Below, one piece after another: positions 26,013 through 35,110 of a stretch of 64,000 nucleotides of DNA. The DNA lies in contig NZ_QWLV01000001.1 of the NCBI RefSeq assembly GCF_003515075.1, positions 310,001-374,000 of the forward strand, read 5' to 3'. The notes under the pieces were generated by a model. The model was not told the origin of the DNA. It worked only from the letters and a program-made list of their open reading frames with translations, and did not search any database. The first letter of the stretch is position 1. The number at the start of each line of letters is the position of its first letter. The stretch comes from Sphingomonas gilva. Lineage in GTDB: Bacteria; Pseudomonadota; Alphaproteobacteria; Sphingomonadales; Sphingomonadaceae. The translations under genes were made by a program, and so were the position numbers.

Positions 26013-26741
26013 ATGGCAAACTGGTCTGATCCCCGGCCGACGGCCGCGACCTTCCCGACGCGGGTGGGCACGCAGGACGCCGCGTACGACGCGGGTCTGC
26101 GGTCCTACATGCTGTCGGTCTACAACTATATGGCATCGGGCGTGTTGCTAACGGGCATCGTCGCGTTACTGTTCGCCAATTCCGGCCTCGCTGCGCAGGT
26201 GCTGTCGACGCCGCTGCGCTGGGTCATCATGCTCGCTCCGCTGGCGTTCGTGATGGTGCTGAGCTTCGGTATCAACCGGCTTTCGACCGGCACGGCGCAG
26301 GCGCTGTTCTGGGCGTTCGCGGTGGTGATGGGCCTGTCGATGTCGTCGATCTTCCTGGTCTTTACCGGGGTCTCGATCGCGCAGACCTTCTTCGCGACGG
26401 CGGCGGCCTTCGCCGGCCTCTCGCTGTGGGGTTACACCACCAAGCGTGATCTGTCGGGCTTCGGCACCTTCCTGGTGATGGGCGTGGTCGGCCTGCTGGT
26501 GGCGATGATCGTCAATCTGTTCCTCCAGTCGGGCACGCTCGCGCTGGTGATCTCGGGCATCGGCGTGCTGCTGTTCGCCGGCCTGACCGCCTATGACACG
26601 CAGCGGATCAAGAGCATGTACGCCTATGTCGCGGGCACCGACATGATGGGCAAGACGGTAATCATGGGCGCGCTGTCGCTCTATCTCGACTTCGTCAACA
26701 TGTTCACCTTCCTGCTCCAGTTCATGGGCAGCCGCGACTGA
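26013..26741 (+). CDS. Bax inhibitor-1/YccA family membrane protein
   Basis: 242 residues from MANWSDPR with AAAGGAGA upstream. At least six membrane helices follow an Asp-rich N-terminus, including ASGVLLTGIVALLFANSGL and FAGLSLWGYTTKRDLSGFGTFL, a segment typical of BI-1 proteins. The YLDFVNMFTFLLQFMGSRD end carries the conserved acidic residue of the pH/calcium site. Members leak calcium or protons and associate with FtsH in E. coli. Confidence 0.93.
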   Translation: MANWSDPRPTAATFPTRVGTQDAAYDAGLRSYMLSVYNYMASGVLLTGIVALLFANSGLAAQVLSTPLRWVIMLAPLAFVMVLSFGINRLSTGTAQALFWAFAVVMGLSMSSIFLVFTGVSIAQTFFATAAAFAGLSLWGYTTKRDLSGFGTFLVMGVVGLLVAMIVNLFLQSGTLALVISGIGVLLFAGLTAYDTQRIKSMYAYVAGTDMMGKTVIMGALSLYLDFVNMFTFLLQFMGSRD

Positions 26742-26770
26742 ATCGAGGCCGTCCGACAGGAATCACCAAG

Positions 26771-26804
26771 GGCCCGGCGGGGAGACTCGCCGGGCCTTTT
26801 CTTT
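26771..26804 (+). terminator. Terminator of the BI-1 gene
   Basis: GGCCCGGCG and CGCCGGGCC form a perfect 9-bp stem followed by TTTTCTTT. Confidence 0.88.
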
Positions 26805-26810
26805 AGCCTC

Positions 26811-26898
26811 GTCGCCCCTGCGCAGGCAGGGGCCGCAGTCGGCAAGAGGGAAGCCGGTTGTGTCACAAACCCGGAGGCCCTGCCTTCGCAGGGGCGAC
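26811..26898. repeat. Dispersed inverted repeat
   Basis: GTCGCCCCTGCG (26811-26822) is matched by CGCAGGGGCGAC (26887-26898), with a second matched layer AGGCAGGGGCC/GGCCCTGCCT just inside. The inner CACAAACCCGGAGGCC segment recurs inverted near 50440-50470. It is non-coding. Confidence 0.75.
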
Positions 26899-26951
26899 GG
26901 AACTGACCTTCTTGCCACTTGTTACCGCCAAACACAAAGCCGGGGAACAGC

Positions 26952-27728
26952 ATGCGCCTGACCATCGACGTCGCGCTCGATTATTCGTTTTACGAACCGG
27001 CCGATGTCCTGCTGCAGATCGAGGTCGCAGCGATGGCCGACCAGAAACTGCTCGCCGACACGCTCTCCGTCACCTCGCGTGAGCGGCTGCGTGCGACGCC
27101 GGGCGAGGAGTCGATCGGCCAGCGCTGCTGGGCGCTTGGTGAGGGGCATTTCGCCGCACGCTATCACGGCGAGGTGGAGATAGACCGTGTAGCGATCGAT
27201 ATCGCCACATTGCCCGAAACGCGCCCGCGCGACCTGCCGGCGCTGGTGGTTCCCTATCTGATGGCCAGCCGATACTGCCAGGCCGACAAGTTCGACGCCT
27301 TCGTCCAGTCCGAATTCGCAGGGCTGACGGGTGGCCCGCTCGCGGTGGCGATCAGCGACTGGGTGGGTCAGCACCTGACCTATCGCTGCGGCACGTCGAG
27401 CGGGGTCACCACCGCGATCGACACCTTTGTCACGCGCGAGGGCGTGTGCCGCGATTATGCCCATCTGACCGCGGCGCTGATGCGCGCGGGCGGCATTCCG
27501 GCGCGCTGCGTCGGCGGCTATGCACCCAATGTGAGCCCGCAGGATTTCCACGCAGTGGTCGAGGTCTGGCTGGCCGACGCCTGGCATCTGATCGACGCCA
27601 CCGGCATGTCCGATGCGACTGACTTCGCTCGTGTCGGGGTAGGGCGCGATGCGACCGACATCGCCTTCATGACGATCTTCGGGCGCGCCGACCTGATCGA
27701 GCAAACGGTGCGCGTCACCGCCGGCTGA
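26952..27728 (+). CDS. Transglutaminase-like cysteine protease family protein
   Basis: 258 residues from MRLTIDVAL. The C-terminal half is a transglutaminase core with the catalytic triad visible: Cys in REGVCRDYAHL, His in DFHAVVEVW, and Asp in HLIDATG. The N-terminal 100 residues form the beta-rich domain seen in the alphaproteobacterial members. There is no signal peptide. These proteins are usually thought to be proteases or amidases rather than true cross-linkers; the substrate is unknown. Confidence 0.92.
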   Translation: MRLTIDVALDYSFYEPADVLLQIEVAAMADQKLLADTLSVTSRERLRATPGEESIGQRCWALGEGHFAARYHGEVEIDRVAIDIATLPETRPRDLPALVVPYLMASRYCQADKFDAFVQSEFAGLTGGPLAVAISDWVGQHLTYRCGTSSGVTTAIDTFVTREGVCRDYAHLTAALMRAGGIPARCVGGYAPNVSPQDFHAVVEVWLADAWHLIDATGMSDATDFARVGVGRDATDIAFMTIFGRADLIEQTVRVTAG

Positions 27729-27778
27729 GCGGAACGCCCGACTGGAGCGTTCGTTTAGCGAAACGAGAGATCAGGAGA

Positions 27779-28066
27779 ATGAGCATGGAAGATCCGGGCA
27801 AGGTCAAGACCGACGCGGGACAGGACAAGGACATCGCCGAGCGGCTGGAGCGCAATCCCGAAAGCAAGGAGGCGCGGCTCGATACCGCGCTCGACGAATC
27901 GATGGACGCTTCCGACCCGCCTGCTTCGACCCAGCCGATCCACCGCCACAGCGGACCGGCGCCCTCGTCGGGTTATGACGAGAAGAAGGAGACGGCGCTC
28001 AATGAGCATGGCGGCGATCACTCGCGTGAGCACGCCAAGGAGGCCGAGCGCCAGCAAGACGCCTAA
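27779..28066 (+). CDS. Small charged hypothetical protein
   Basis: 95 residues, very hydrophilic, with many Glu, Asp, Lys and His and almost no hydrophobic core; probably disordered. AGGAGA precedes the ATG at a good distance. A hairpin terminator follows. It resembles the acidic small proteins common beside stress genes in sphingomonads, but I cannot name a family. Confidence 0.65.
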   Translation: MSMEDPGKVKTDAGQDKDIAERLERNPESKEARLDTALDESMDASDPPASTQPIHRHSGPAPSSGYDEKKETALNEHGGDHSREHAKEAERQQDA

Positions 28067-28094
28067 CCTCGATCAATTGCGGCAAGAAAATGTC

Positions 28095-28130
28095 GGGGCT
28101 GTTGCAGGGATGCAACGGCCCCGTTTCCTT
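28095..28130 (+). terminator. Hairpin terminator
   Basis: GGGGC(T)GTTGCA pairs with TGCAAC(G)GCCCC across a 4-nt loop, with GTTTCCTTT after it. It closes the small acidic gene. Confidence 0.7.
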
Positions 28131-28273
28131 TCACGTATCCGACCGCAATGATGTTGCGCCGCAGCAGCTTCTCTGATTCTTTGGTTAACGGGGGACGACG
28201 GCCTGGTCAGCGTCTTGTTAACCACGCTGTGCGATCATCTCCTCCTTGGGGCAAGAGGTCGGAGACGAGTGAC

Positions 28274-28825
28274 ATGGGCACGCGCATGAGACCAGCCGAT
28301 GGTGCGATGACGCTGGCGGAGATGAAGGAATTCGGCGGGTTCGCTGCGGGCACGCAGCGCTATATCCGCCGCTCGCTGGATATCGGGCTCGATCGCGACG
28401 ACGCGATGAGCCGCTGGTCGCGCGATGTGGTGGAAGCCGCGAGCATCCGGGCCCAGGCTCGCATCTATGGCCGGCTCGATGACATCCGTGCGATGGTGCC
28501 CGATGACAGCGGGCTGGACGCGGTCGAGCCCTTCATGGCGCCGCTGATAACGGTCAGCGCGTTCGATCTGGGGCAGGGTCGGCTGACCAGCTTCGCCGCC
28601 TATCGCTTCCTGTATGAGCGGCTGATCGGCGCGCATGTACGCCCATGGCTTCCCGGCGCCTTCTGCGCCGCCGCCGCGCTGCCGCATCTCCATCCCGATC
28701 TGCGTCGCACGCTGCTCCAGTCGATCAGCGAAGCCGCCGCCACGGCGCCGGGCTGGTCCAGTCGCGAACCGATCTTCTACCCCCAGTGGGTGGAAAAGGT
28801 GGACATCGCCGCACTGCCCAACTGA
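28274..28825 (+). CDS. Hypothetical protein, helical
   Basis: 183 residues from MGTRMRPADG, preceded by GGAGACGAG; the frame is open 42 codons further upstream but without a better start. The sequence is rich in amphipathic helices (MTLAEMKEFGGFAAGTQRYI, DRDDAMSRWSRDVVEAASI) and has no signal peptide or membrane span. I do not recognise a domain. It converges on the extensin-like gene 12 bp away. Confidence 0.6.
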   Translation: MGTRMRPADGAMTLAEMKEFGGFAAGTQRYIRRSLDIGLDRDDAMSRWSRDVVEAASIRAQARIYGRLDDIRAMVPDDSGLDAVEPFMAPLITVSAFDLGQGRLTSFAAYRFLYERLIGAHVRPWLPGAFCAAAALPHLHPDLRRTLLQSISEAAATAPGWSSREPIFYPQWVEKVDIAALPN

Positions 28826-28837
28826 GCTTGCGTCATC

Positions 28838-29620
28838 CTAGCGGCAGGCGCCGCCGCGCATCGCGCCCCGGTCGGCTTGGTCGAGATGGAAGTGATCTGC
28901 GTGCGCCGCGTTGTAGTCCGGGCTGAGCACGGTTGCGAACAGGTCGCACGCGCCGTCGCGCACCTCGCGCAGGAAGGCCGCCTTGGCGGCTGCGTCCGGC
29001 CCGGTGCCGTTCCAGTCCTGAAGCAGCGTCACGCGCCGCCCGTCGGCGAAGCGAAAGCCGGAAATGTCGATCGCGTTGGCGGTGGCGTGCTCGCTCCATG
29101 CGCCGTCCGCGCGGCCATACATGCGACGGCAATTATAGGTGCCGAGCTGATCGTATCCCGCCAGGCTGGTCTTCATGTGCCGGCGTGCGGCGGGCTGAAC
29201 GACATGCCATTCCCACAACGCGATCGCCGCGGCGACCTGGCACTGCACCGGCGGGGATCTGGGATGGAAGGGCGTCGTCCGCGCGCCGGCCTCGAGCAGG
29301 CGGACGCCATTGGCATAGCCGCACTGGCCGGCTTCGGCGGCTATGGCTGGCGCAGGTTCGAACGCCACGCCCGCGCGGTCCATCAGGATGCGGCATTGCG
29401 GGTAATCGTCGTTCAGATCGACGAGCTTGCCGCGAGTGAAAAGGCCGACCGGCTGGGCGAGGTCGAGCTTGGTCCAGGGCAAATCCTCGGGGTGGCCGCG
29501 GCCGAACAGGTAGAGGCCGTAGACGATGCCCGCGAGGAGGACCGCCCACACCGCCAGCGCGATGGTCCGCCGCCCGGTACGCCAGGCGCGCGCGTTGCGC
29601 TTTCTCCGCCGGGCGGCCAT
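28838..29620 (-). CDS. Extensin-like C-terminal domain protein
   Basis: 260 residues. One N-terminal membrane helix (IALAVWAVLLAGIVYGLYLF) anchors it, leaving the rest in the periplasm. The extensin-like domain shows YPQCRILMDRAGV, GTYNCRRMYG, WSEHATANAIDISGFRFADG and NAAHADHFHLD, with His/Asp positions resembling the zinc sites of D-Ala-D-Ala metallopeptidases (the VanY/LAS fold). It probably acts on the cell wall. The ATG overlaps the Nudix stop by one base, so the two are coupled. Confidence 0.88.
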   Translation of the reverse strand: MAARRRKRNARAWRTGRRTIALAVWAVLLAGIVYGLYLFGRGHPEDLPWTKLDLAQPVGLFTRGKLVDLNDDYPQCRILMDRAGVAFEPAPAIAAEAGQCGYANGVRLLEAGARTTPFHPRSPPVQCQVAAAIALWEWHVVQPAARRHMKTSLAGYDQLGTYNCRRMYGRADGAWSEHATANAIDISGFRFADGRRVTLLQDWNGTGPDAAAKAAFLREVRDGACDLFATVLSPDYNAAHADHFHLDQADRGAMRGGACR

Positions 29621-30363
29621 CAGCCCCGGAGCGCCCCGGTCATGAGTTCGGAGGTCACCGGATAGCCGAGATCGTCGGGGATGCAGAGATGCATCCCGCC
29701 TTCGCGCTCCTCGGCATAGGGGGTGATCGCGCGCACCGGGTGGGCGCGGGCGTCGGCGACGGCATCGGCGAAGCTGGCATAGCGCGCCAGCCTCTCGAGA
29801 TTTCGGCGGGTCGGGAAGATGATGCGCGCCTCGCCGCGGTCGGCCTCGGCGAGCAGGTCGGCTGCGGTCGTCCAGCGCGCAGCGACATTCTCGGTCGCGT
29901 CGACCACCGGCTCGGACGATCCTGGCGGAGCGGCGGCGATATAGAACAGCGTGTCGAAGATGCGCATGTGCGCATGCGCCGGCAGCCAGCGGGCGAAGGG
30001 AACGAGCTCGCCGAGCGCAAGCCGGTGATCGCCGAGCACCGCGCTCATCGCTTCGCCATCGTGCAACCGTCCGCGCATCGCGCGGCACTGGTCGATCGAC
30101 GGCAGCGGATCGAGCCCGACGGCGATGCCCGCCTCTTCCAGCGTTTCGCGGATCGCGGCGATGCGCGCCGCCGCATCCTCGATATCGGGCGCATGGAGTT
30201 CGGCAAGCCTCCGGTCGCCCGGATCGATCCGGCCGCCGGGAAATACCATGGCCCCGCCCGCGAAGGCCATCGTCGCGGCGCGTTCGACCATCAGCAACTC
30301 AGGCGGCCCATCCGCGCGGTCGCGAAACAGGACGGTCGTCGCGGCGGGAATGGGTTCGCTCAT
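29620..30363 (-). CDS. Nudix hydrolase
   Basis: 247 residues. The Nudix box is split around GGRIDPGDRR and the RETLEEAG core (the REXXEE residues), within AAIRETLEEAGIAVGLDP. The insert between these parts and the RWLPAHAHMRIFDTLFYIAA segment match the NUDT19/RppH-like CoA-pyrophosphatase group found in alphaproteobacteria. The product is likely a cytoplasmic (di)phosphatase of nucleotide-linked compounds; the substrate is not determined. Confidence 0.88.
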   Translation of the reverse strand: MSEPIPAATTVLFRDRADGPPELLMVERAATMAFAGGAMVFPGGRIDPGDRRLAELHAPDIEDAAARIAAIRETLEEAGIAVGLDPLPSIDQCRAMRGRLHDGEAMSAVLGDHRLALGELVPFARWLPAHAHMRIFDTLFYIAAAPPGSSEPVVDATENVAARWTTAADLLAEADRGEARIIFPTRRNLERLARYASFADAVADARAHPVRAITPYAEEREGGMHLCIPDDLGYPVTSELMTGALRG

Positions 30364-30909
30364 GCCGGCCCATGTAAGGGCGACATGGTGACGATGTCAG
30401 GGGAAATGTCGCGTGCTGAGTGCGGAAAATCGAGTCCTTGCCTCGGCAGCACACCTGCTCGCGGGTAATATGGGGAACCCTTTTTCCTCCGCTGGCGGGA
30501 GGCACCATATGCACGGATCTGACCGAATCGCGCCCTGCCGCGGGCCGCATCTTTTTCGCTGTCCTACATGGTTATGTTCTGCTATTGTTCTGGATCGCTG
30601 GCGTGACCGCTGGCTGCTCTTTGATCCTGTTGGCCGCTTTCCTCGAGGCGTTTGGGAAGGCTCGATGCGTCGCCTCGCGCTGTTAGGGTACTGAAGGTAC
30701 TGAGCTTCGTGTAATAATCTAACAAAATTGTGTAATTAAACTGCGCAACACCTGCGACTTATGCGACGCAAGGATGCCGGTTATCGCCTTCGCCGGCCAA
30801 TGCGTTTTGGCGTGAACTTTGTGAATCTTGGCAAATGCTGGAGGTATTTTGAACGAGCTTAAACGGAAAGCCGCCCTTTTCTGCCAGCATGATCTGTTGG
30901 GCGCGGGGC
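30364..30909. other. Gene-poor, partly AT-rich gap
   Basis: No convincing gene lies in these 546 bp. The stretch 30700-30880 is distinctly AT-rich for this genome (for example TGTAATAATCTAACAAAATT) and lies directly at the 3' side of tRNA-Ala. A plus-strand frame ending near 30686 encodes one hydrophobic segment (HGYVLLLFWIAGVTAG) but has no start with a ribosome binding site. It may be the remnant of an inserted element. Confidence 0.5.
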
Positions 30910-30985
30910 TGGTGGAGCTGAGGGGAATCGAACCCCTGACCTCTGCAGTGCGATTGCAGCGCTCTCCCATCTGAGCTACAGCCCC
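30910..30985 (-). tRNA. tRNA-Ala (CGC)
   Basis: 76 nt on the minus strand with acceptor GGGGCTG paired to CAGCTCC (one G-T pair), encoded CCA end, and GGTTCGATTCC in the T arm. The anticodon loop ATCGCAC gives CGC, decoding GCG alanine codons. Confidence 0.96.
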
Positions 30986-31228
30986 GCCCGGCTTGGCCGG
31001 CATATGGCCGGGGCCGTTCCTCTAGCCGCTGATTTTGCCCGATGCAACGTTCGTCGCGCGCAAGCTAGAGGCGGGCGCCAAACAGGCGCGCGTCGCCCGG
31101 CGCGAAGCTGGCACGACCCGTCGATTCCGCGGGAACCTATCCCGCTTTTTTCCTTTTCGGTCAAAGAGATTGCCCGCGTCGCGGCCCTCGCGTCGCGTGG
31201 TTTCCCTTTGACCATCAAGGAGGAAGAA

Positions 31229-32164
31229 ATGGGATACGAACGCTCTCCCCGCGACCGCTATCGTGACAGTGACGAGATGGATTACTCGCGCGATTACGGA
31301 TCGGGGCGCGACTATACCTATAGCAGCGCGCGCGACTATGCCTCGGCCGACTGGCGTGATCGCGAGGATAACGGACGCTTCGAGCGCGGCGGCTATCGCC
31401 GCGATGGCGGCCGGTTCGACCAGCGGCCTCACGGCGGCTATGGCGGCCGCGACTATCAGTCCGGCCAGGACCGTGATCGCGAATATGGCGATTACGGACG
31501 CGGGCGGGGGCCGACCCAGGGCTATCGCCCGAGCTATGGCCGGGGCCTTGGTTATCGCGATTCGGATCGCGGAGCGCCGCAGGGCTATGACCAGGACGAT
31601 CGCGGCTTCTTCGCCCGCGCGGGTGACGAGGTTCGTTCATGGTTCGGCGACGAGGAGGCCGAGCGCCGCCGCGAATATGACGCGCGCTACGACGATCGCC
31701 ACGATACCCACAGCGATCGTGACTACGGCGAATGGCGGCGCGGCCAGATCAGCGCGCTCGACCGCGACTATGACGAATATCGCCGCGAGAACCGGACGAA
31801 GTTCGAGAACGAGTTCACCTCATGGCGCAGCGAGCGCCAGGGCCAGCGCTCGCTGCTGGAAAAGGTCAGCGAGCATATGGAGGTGACCGGCTCCGACGGG
31901 CAGCATGTCGGCACGGTCGACAAGGTGCGCGGGGACCGGATCATCCTGACCAAGAACGATCAGGATGCCGGCGGACACCACCATTCGATCCCGTCGCGCT
32001 GGCTGCGCTCGGTCGACGACAAGGTGATCATCACCAAGTCGGCGGACGAGGCGCAGCGCGAATGGCGCGACGAAGAGCGCCGCACCGCGCTGTTCAGCGA
32101 CGACGACCGAGAGCGCGGTCCGCATATGCTCAATCGCAGCTTCTCCGGCACTTACCGGAGCTAG
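31229..32164 (+). CDS. DUF2171 protein with long Arg/Tyr/Asp/Gly-rich N-terminus
   Basis: 311 residues from MGYERSPRDR, preceded by a perfect AAGGAGG. Residues 1-200 are low complexity with repeated RDY, RGG and YGGRDY units and are surely disordered. Residues about 235-285 hold the DUF2171 domain (EVTGSDGQHVGTVDKVRGDR, then HSIPSRWLRSVDDKVIITKS), a PRC-barrel-like fold of unknown function. The N-terminus has the make-up of RNA-binding or phase-separating proteins. A strong terminator follows. Confidence 0.88.
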   Translation: MGYERSPRDRYRDSDEMDYSRDYGSGRDYTYSSARDYASADWRDREDNGRFERGGYRRDGGRFDQRPHGGYGGRDYQSGQDRDREYGDYGRGRGPTQGYRPSYGRGLGYRDSDRGAPQGYDQDDRGFFARAGDEVRSWFGDEEAERRREYDARYDDRHDTHSDRDYGEWRRGQISALDRDYDEYRRENRTKFENEFTSWRSERQGQRSLLEKVSEHMEVTGSDGQHVGTVDKVRGDRIILTKNDQDAGGHHHSIPSRWLRSVDDKVIITKSADEAQREWRDEERRTALFSDDDRERGPHMLNRSFSGTYRS

Positions 32165-32199
32165 AGCCACCCGGACCGCCTGATCACCGGTCCAATCGA

Positions 32200-32233
32200 G
32201 GGGCCGGGCGCGTTGCCGCCCGGCCCCTTTATT
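32200..32233 (+). terminator. Terminator of the DUF2171 gene
   Basis: GGGGCCGGGCG and CGCCCGGCCCC form a perfect 11-bp stem with a 6-nt loop followed by TTTATT. It overlaps the stop codon of the convergent ligase gene and may serve both strands. Confidence 0.88.
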
Positions 32234-33905
32234 ATGCATTGCTGTTCAAGACCTCCGCGATCAGGTCCTTGCGGCTCAGCTTGCCGATCATCGTCTTGGG
32301 CATGGTCAGGCGGACGACCACCGAATCGACGCGCTCGTGCTTGCCGAGCTGCGGATTGAGCCAGGCGGCGAGCGCCTTGCCATCGGCCGGCTGGTCCTCG
32401 TTGAGCGTGACATAGGCGCGAGGACGCTCGCCAGCATAGGAATCGGGGATGCCGATCACCAGCGCCTCCTTCACCGCCGGGTGCGCGTAGAGGATCGTCT
32501 CGATCTGGCTGGGGAACACCTTGAAGCCGCCGACCGCGATCATATCCTTCAGGCGATCGACGATGCGGATGAAGCCGTCCTCGTCGATCTCGCCGACATC
32601 GCCGGTGCGCAGCCAGCCTTCGACGAAGGTCTTGCCGTCCGTATCCGGCCGGTTCCAATAGCCCTGCATGATCTGCGGCCCCTTGACGACGATCTCGCCG
32701 GGCTGGCCCTGCGCGGGCGGCCTGGTCGGGTCTTCCTTGTCGACCAGCTTGACCCGTGTCGCGGGGATCGGCTGACCGATCGTGCCGGGCTTGCTGCCGC
32801 CCTCATAGGGATTGGTCGAGACCACGCCCGAGCTTTCGGACAGGCCGTAACCCTCGATAAGGATGGACTGGGTCAGCGCCTCGAACCTGGATTTCAGTTC
32901 CTGCGGCAGCGGCGCGCCGCCCGAGATGCAGACGCGGAGCGAGGAGAAATCGGTCGCGGCGAGCTTGGGATGGTCCATCAGCGCCTGGTACATGGTCGGG
33001 ACGCCGGGAAGCGCCGTCGCCCGCGTCCGCTCGATCGCGGCGAGCGTCACGGCAGCGTCGAAGCGGGGCAGCAGCACGATCATGCCGCCGCTGATCACCG
33101 TGCGGTTGAGCACGCAGGTGTTGGCGAAGACGTGGAACAGCGGCAGCACGCCGACGATGCGGTCCTCGCCGTCAGGGTCGGGATCGAGCGCATCGACCTG
33201 GCGGGCGTTGGCCGACAGGTTCTGATGGGTGAGCATCGCGCCCTTGGGCAGCCCCGTGGTGCCGCCGGTATACTGAATCAGCGCCAGATCGGCCTCGGGA
33301 TCGATCGGCACATGATCGCACGCGCCGTCATTGGCGATCAGCGTGGAGAAGGCAGTGATGCGCGGATCATCGGGACGCTCCGCTACCTCGGAGCGCTTGA
33401 ACAGCCGATAGAGGATCGACTTGGCCGGCGGCAGCGCGCCGGCGACCGAGCCGACCACCAGCCGTTCGAGGCTGGAACTCTCCAGCACCTCGAGCGCGGT
33501 CGGCAGCAGCGCCTTGGCGGAGAGGGTGAACATCACCCTGGTGCCCGAATCCTCGACCTGATGGGAGAGCTCGGCGGCGGTGTAGAGCGGGGAGAAGTTG
33601 ACCACGGTCGCGCCCAGCTTGAGCGCGCCGTAATAGGCGGCGAGATAGTGCGGGGTGTTGGGCAGGTGCAGGCCGACGCGGTCACCCTTCGCCACCCCCA
33701 TCGCCTTCAGCCCGCAGGCGACGCGGTTGGCGCCGTCCAGCACCTCCGCATAGGAATAGCGGCGGCCGAGAAAGTCGATCAGCGGCGCGGAGCCCATGCG
33801 CCGCGCGGCCTCCTCGAACAGATCGACCATCGAGGCGGGCGGGAAGGTCCGGTCCCATCCGCCGGGATGGCGGTAGCTGTCGGCCCAGGGCGTGGCTTCG
33901 GTCAT
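32232..33905 (-). CDS. Long-chain fatty-acid-CoA ligase
   Basis: 557 residues from MTEATPWADS with GAGGAGAA upstream. It is an ANL-superfamily adenylating enzyme: P-loop YTGGTTGLPKGAML, the YGLSESS motif, GWLRTGDVGEID with the ATP-ribose Asp, and the catalytic Lys in the C-terminal PKTMIGKLSRKDL. It would activate fatty acids to acyl-CoA for beta-oxidation or lipid synthesis, in the FadD manner. Chain-length preference cannot be read. Confidence 0.93.
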   Translation of the reverse strand: MTEATPWADSYRHPGGWDRTFPPASMVDLFEEAARRMGSAPLIDFLGRRYSYAEVLDGANRVACGLKAMGVAKGDRVGLHLPNTPHYLAAYYGALKLGATVVNFSPLYTAAELSHQVEDSGTRVMFTLSAKALLPTALEVLESSSLERLVVGSVAGALPPAKSILYRLFKRSEVAERPDDPRITAFSTLIANDGACDHVPIDPEADLALIQYTGGTTGLPKGAMLTHQNLSANARQVDALDPDPDGEDRIVGVLPLFHVFANTCVLNRTVISGGMIVLLPRFDAAVTLAAIERTRATALPGVPTMYQALMDHPKLAATDFSSLRVCISGGAPLPQELKSRFEALTQSILIEGYGLSESSGVVSTNPYEGGSKPGTIGQPIPATRVKLVDKEDPTRPPAQGQPGEIVVKGPQIMQGYWNRPDTDGKTFVEGWLRTGDVGEIDEDGFIRIVDRLKDMIAVGGFKVFPSQIETILYAHPAVKEALVIGIPDSYAGERPRAYVTLNEDQPADGKALAAWLNPQLGKHERVDSVVVRLTMPKTMIGKLSRKDLIAEVLNSNA

Positions 33906-34018
33906 GTCATTCTCCTCAGCGCCCGCTGGACGGGCGTGCGACACGCCATGCTCTGGCCTGCCTGGGGAGACGCGCGGCCGGCATGATTGACATCAGTGTA
34001 AGTTGCTTTCCGCGAACG

Positions 34019-35110
34019 TCAACCGGCGCTGTACCACCAGATGCCGTCCCGAGTTTCCCGCCGCGCGCGGCCGGTGACTTCGAGGTGGCGGAGGTGGGCG
34101 AGCGCCTCGCCGGTGGCGAGGCCGCGCATCGAATCGTCGATGGCGCGGCGGAACAGCAGCGGGAAGACGTCCACCGCGCGCGAGGGCGTATGCGCCAGAT
34201 GCGCCTCCAGCACACCGAGCCGATCGAGATGATCCTGACGCAAGGCCGCGACGCGCGGGACGAGCCCCCGGAACACCTCGCCGTGCGAGGGGCAGACCAG
34301 CAGGCCGGGGTCGAGCGTGTCGAGCCGGTCGAGCGAGGCGAGCCATTCGCCCAGGGGATCGGCCTCGGGCTCGGTCACGCCCAGCGAGACGTTGCTGCTG
34401 ATCTTCGGCAGCAGCTGGTCGCCGGCGATCAGGATGTCATCCGCCTCGTTCAGCAGACAGGCGTGTTCGGGGCTATGGCCCGACCCGACAACGACGCGCC
34501 AGTCGCGCGCGCCGATGCGGATCGCCTCGCCGTCCCGGATGCGGCGATAGCCGAGCGGCAGCGGCGCGATCATCTGGGCGATCCGGCCCCAGCCGCGCGC
34601 CGAGGCGGCGGCGATCTGCGCGTCATCCCAGCCGGCGGCGCGCCAGAAGGCCTGCATCTCGGCCGGCACCTCGTCGCGCGCGTCGGCCGCGAGCATGCGG
34701 ATGGTCAGCCACTCGCCGCGGGTCATCCACAGCGTCGCCTGGTGCTTGTGGCAGAGCCAGCCGGCGAGCCCGACATGATCGGGGTGGAGATGGGTGGCGA
34801 TGACGCGCGAGACGCGCCTGCCGGCGAGCGGCCCGGCGAACAGCGCCGCCCAGCCTTCCTTGCAGATGCGGTGGCGCATCCCGGTGTCGACGATGGTGAC
34901 GCTGCCGTCGTCCTCGTCGAGCACCCAGATATTGATGTGCGCCAGGCTGCCCGGCATGGCGAGCCGCGCCCAGCCTATGCCGTCGGCGAGCGGAATGATC
35001 TCGCCCGGCCCAGGCGCTCTCTCGCCGAAGGGGTAATCGAGCGCCGTCCCCGGATCGGGGGTCAGCGCGGCGTCGGGATCGCGCTCTTCGGCGGTGCGCC
35101 GGGCGCTCAC
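34019..35110 (-). CDS. MBL-fold metallo-hydrolase
   Basis: 363 residues from a GTG that overlaps the DUF1013 stop. The zinc-binding THLHPDHVGL motif, the VVGSGHSPEHAC His and ILIAGDQLLPKISSN Asp are all present, and a C-terminal winged-helix segment (HLRHLEVTGRARRETRDGIWWY) follows. This architecture is that of the glyoxalase II/LACTB2-like branch common next to acyl-CoA enzymes. It is coupled to the DUF1013 gene by GTGA overlap. The frame extends upstream into that gene but the GTG is the natural start. Confidence 0.9.
   Translation of the reverse strand: MSARRTAEERDPDAALTPDPGTALDYPFGERAPGPGEIIPLADGIGWARLAMPGSLAHINIWVLDEDDGSVTIVDTGMRHRICKEGWAALFAGPLAGRRVSRVIATHLHPDHVGLAGWLCHKHQATLWMTRGEWLTIRMLAADARDEVPAEMQAFWRAAGWDDAQIAAASARGWGRIAQMIAPLPLGYRRIRDGEAIRIGARDWRVVVGSGHSPEHACLLNEADDILIAGDQLLPKISSNVSLGVTEPEADPLGEWLASLDRLDTLDPGLLVCPSHGEVFRGLVPRVAALRQDHLDRLGVLEAHLAHTPSRAVDVFPLLFRRAIDDSMRGLATGEALAHLRHLEVTGRARRETRDGIWWYSAG

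Noticed and set aside
30420..30686. A small membrane protein gene in the gap before tRNA-Ala
   Set aside because: One hydrophobic stretch is present but there is no ribosome binding site or convincing start, and neighbouring frames are equally open.
30719..31003. A 94-codon minus-strand frame crossing tRNA-Ala
   Set aside because: The part reading VAQMGERCNRT is a well-known false product of translating a tRNA gene.
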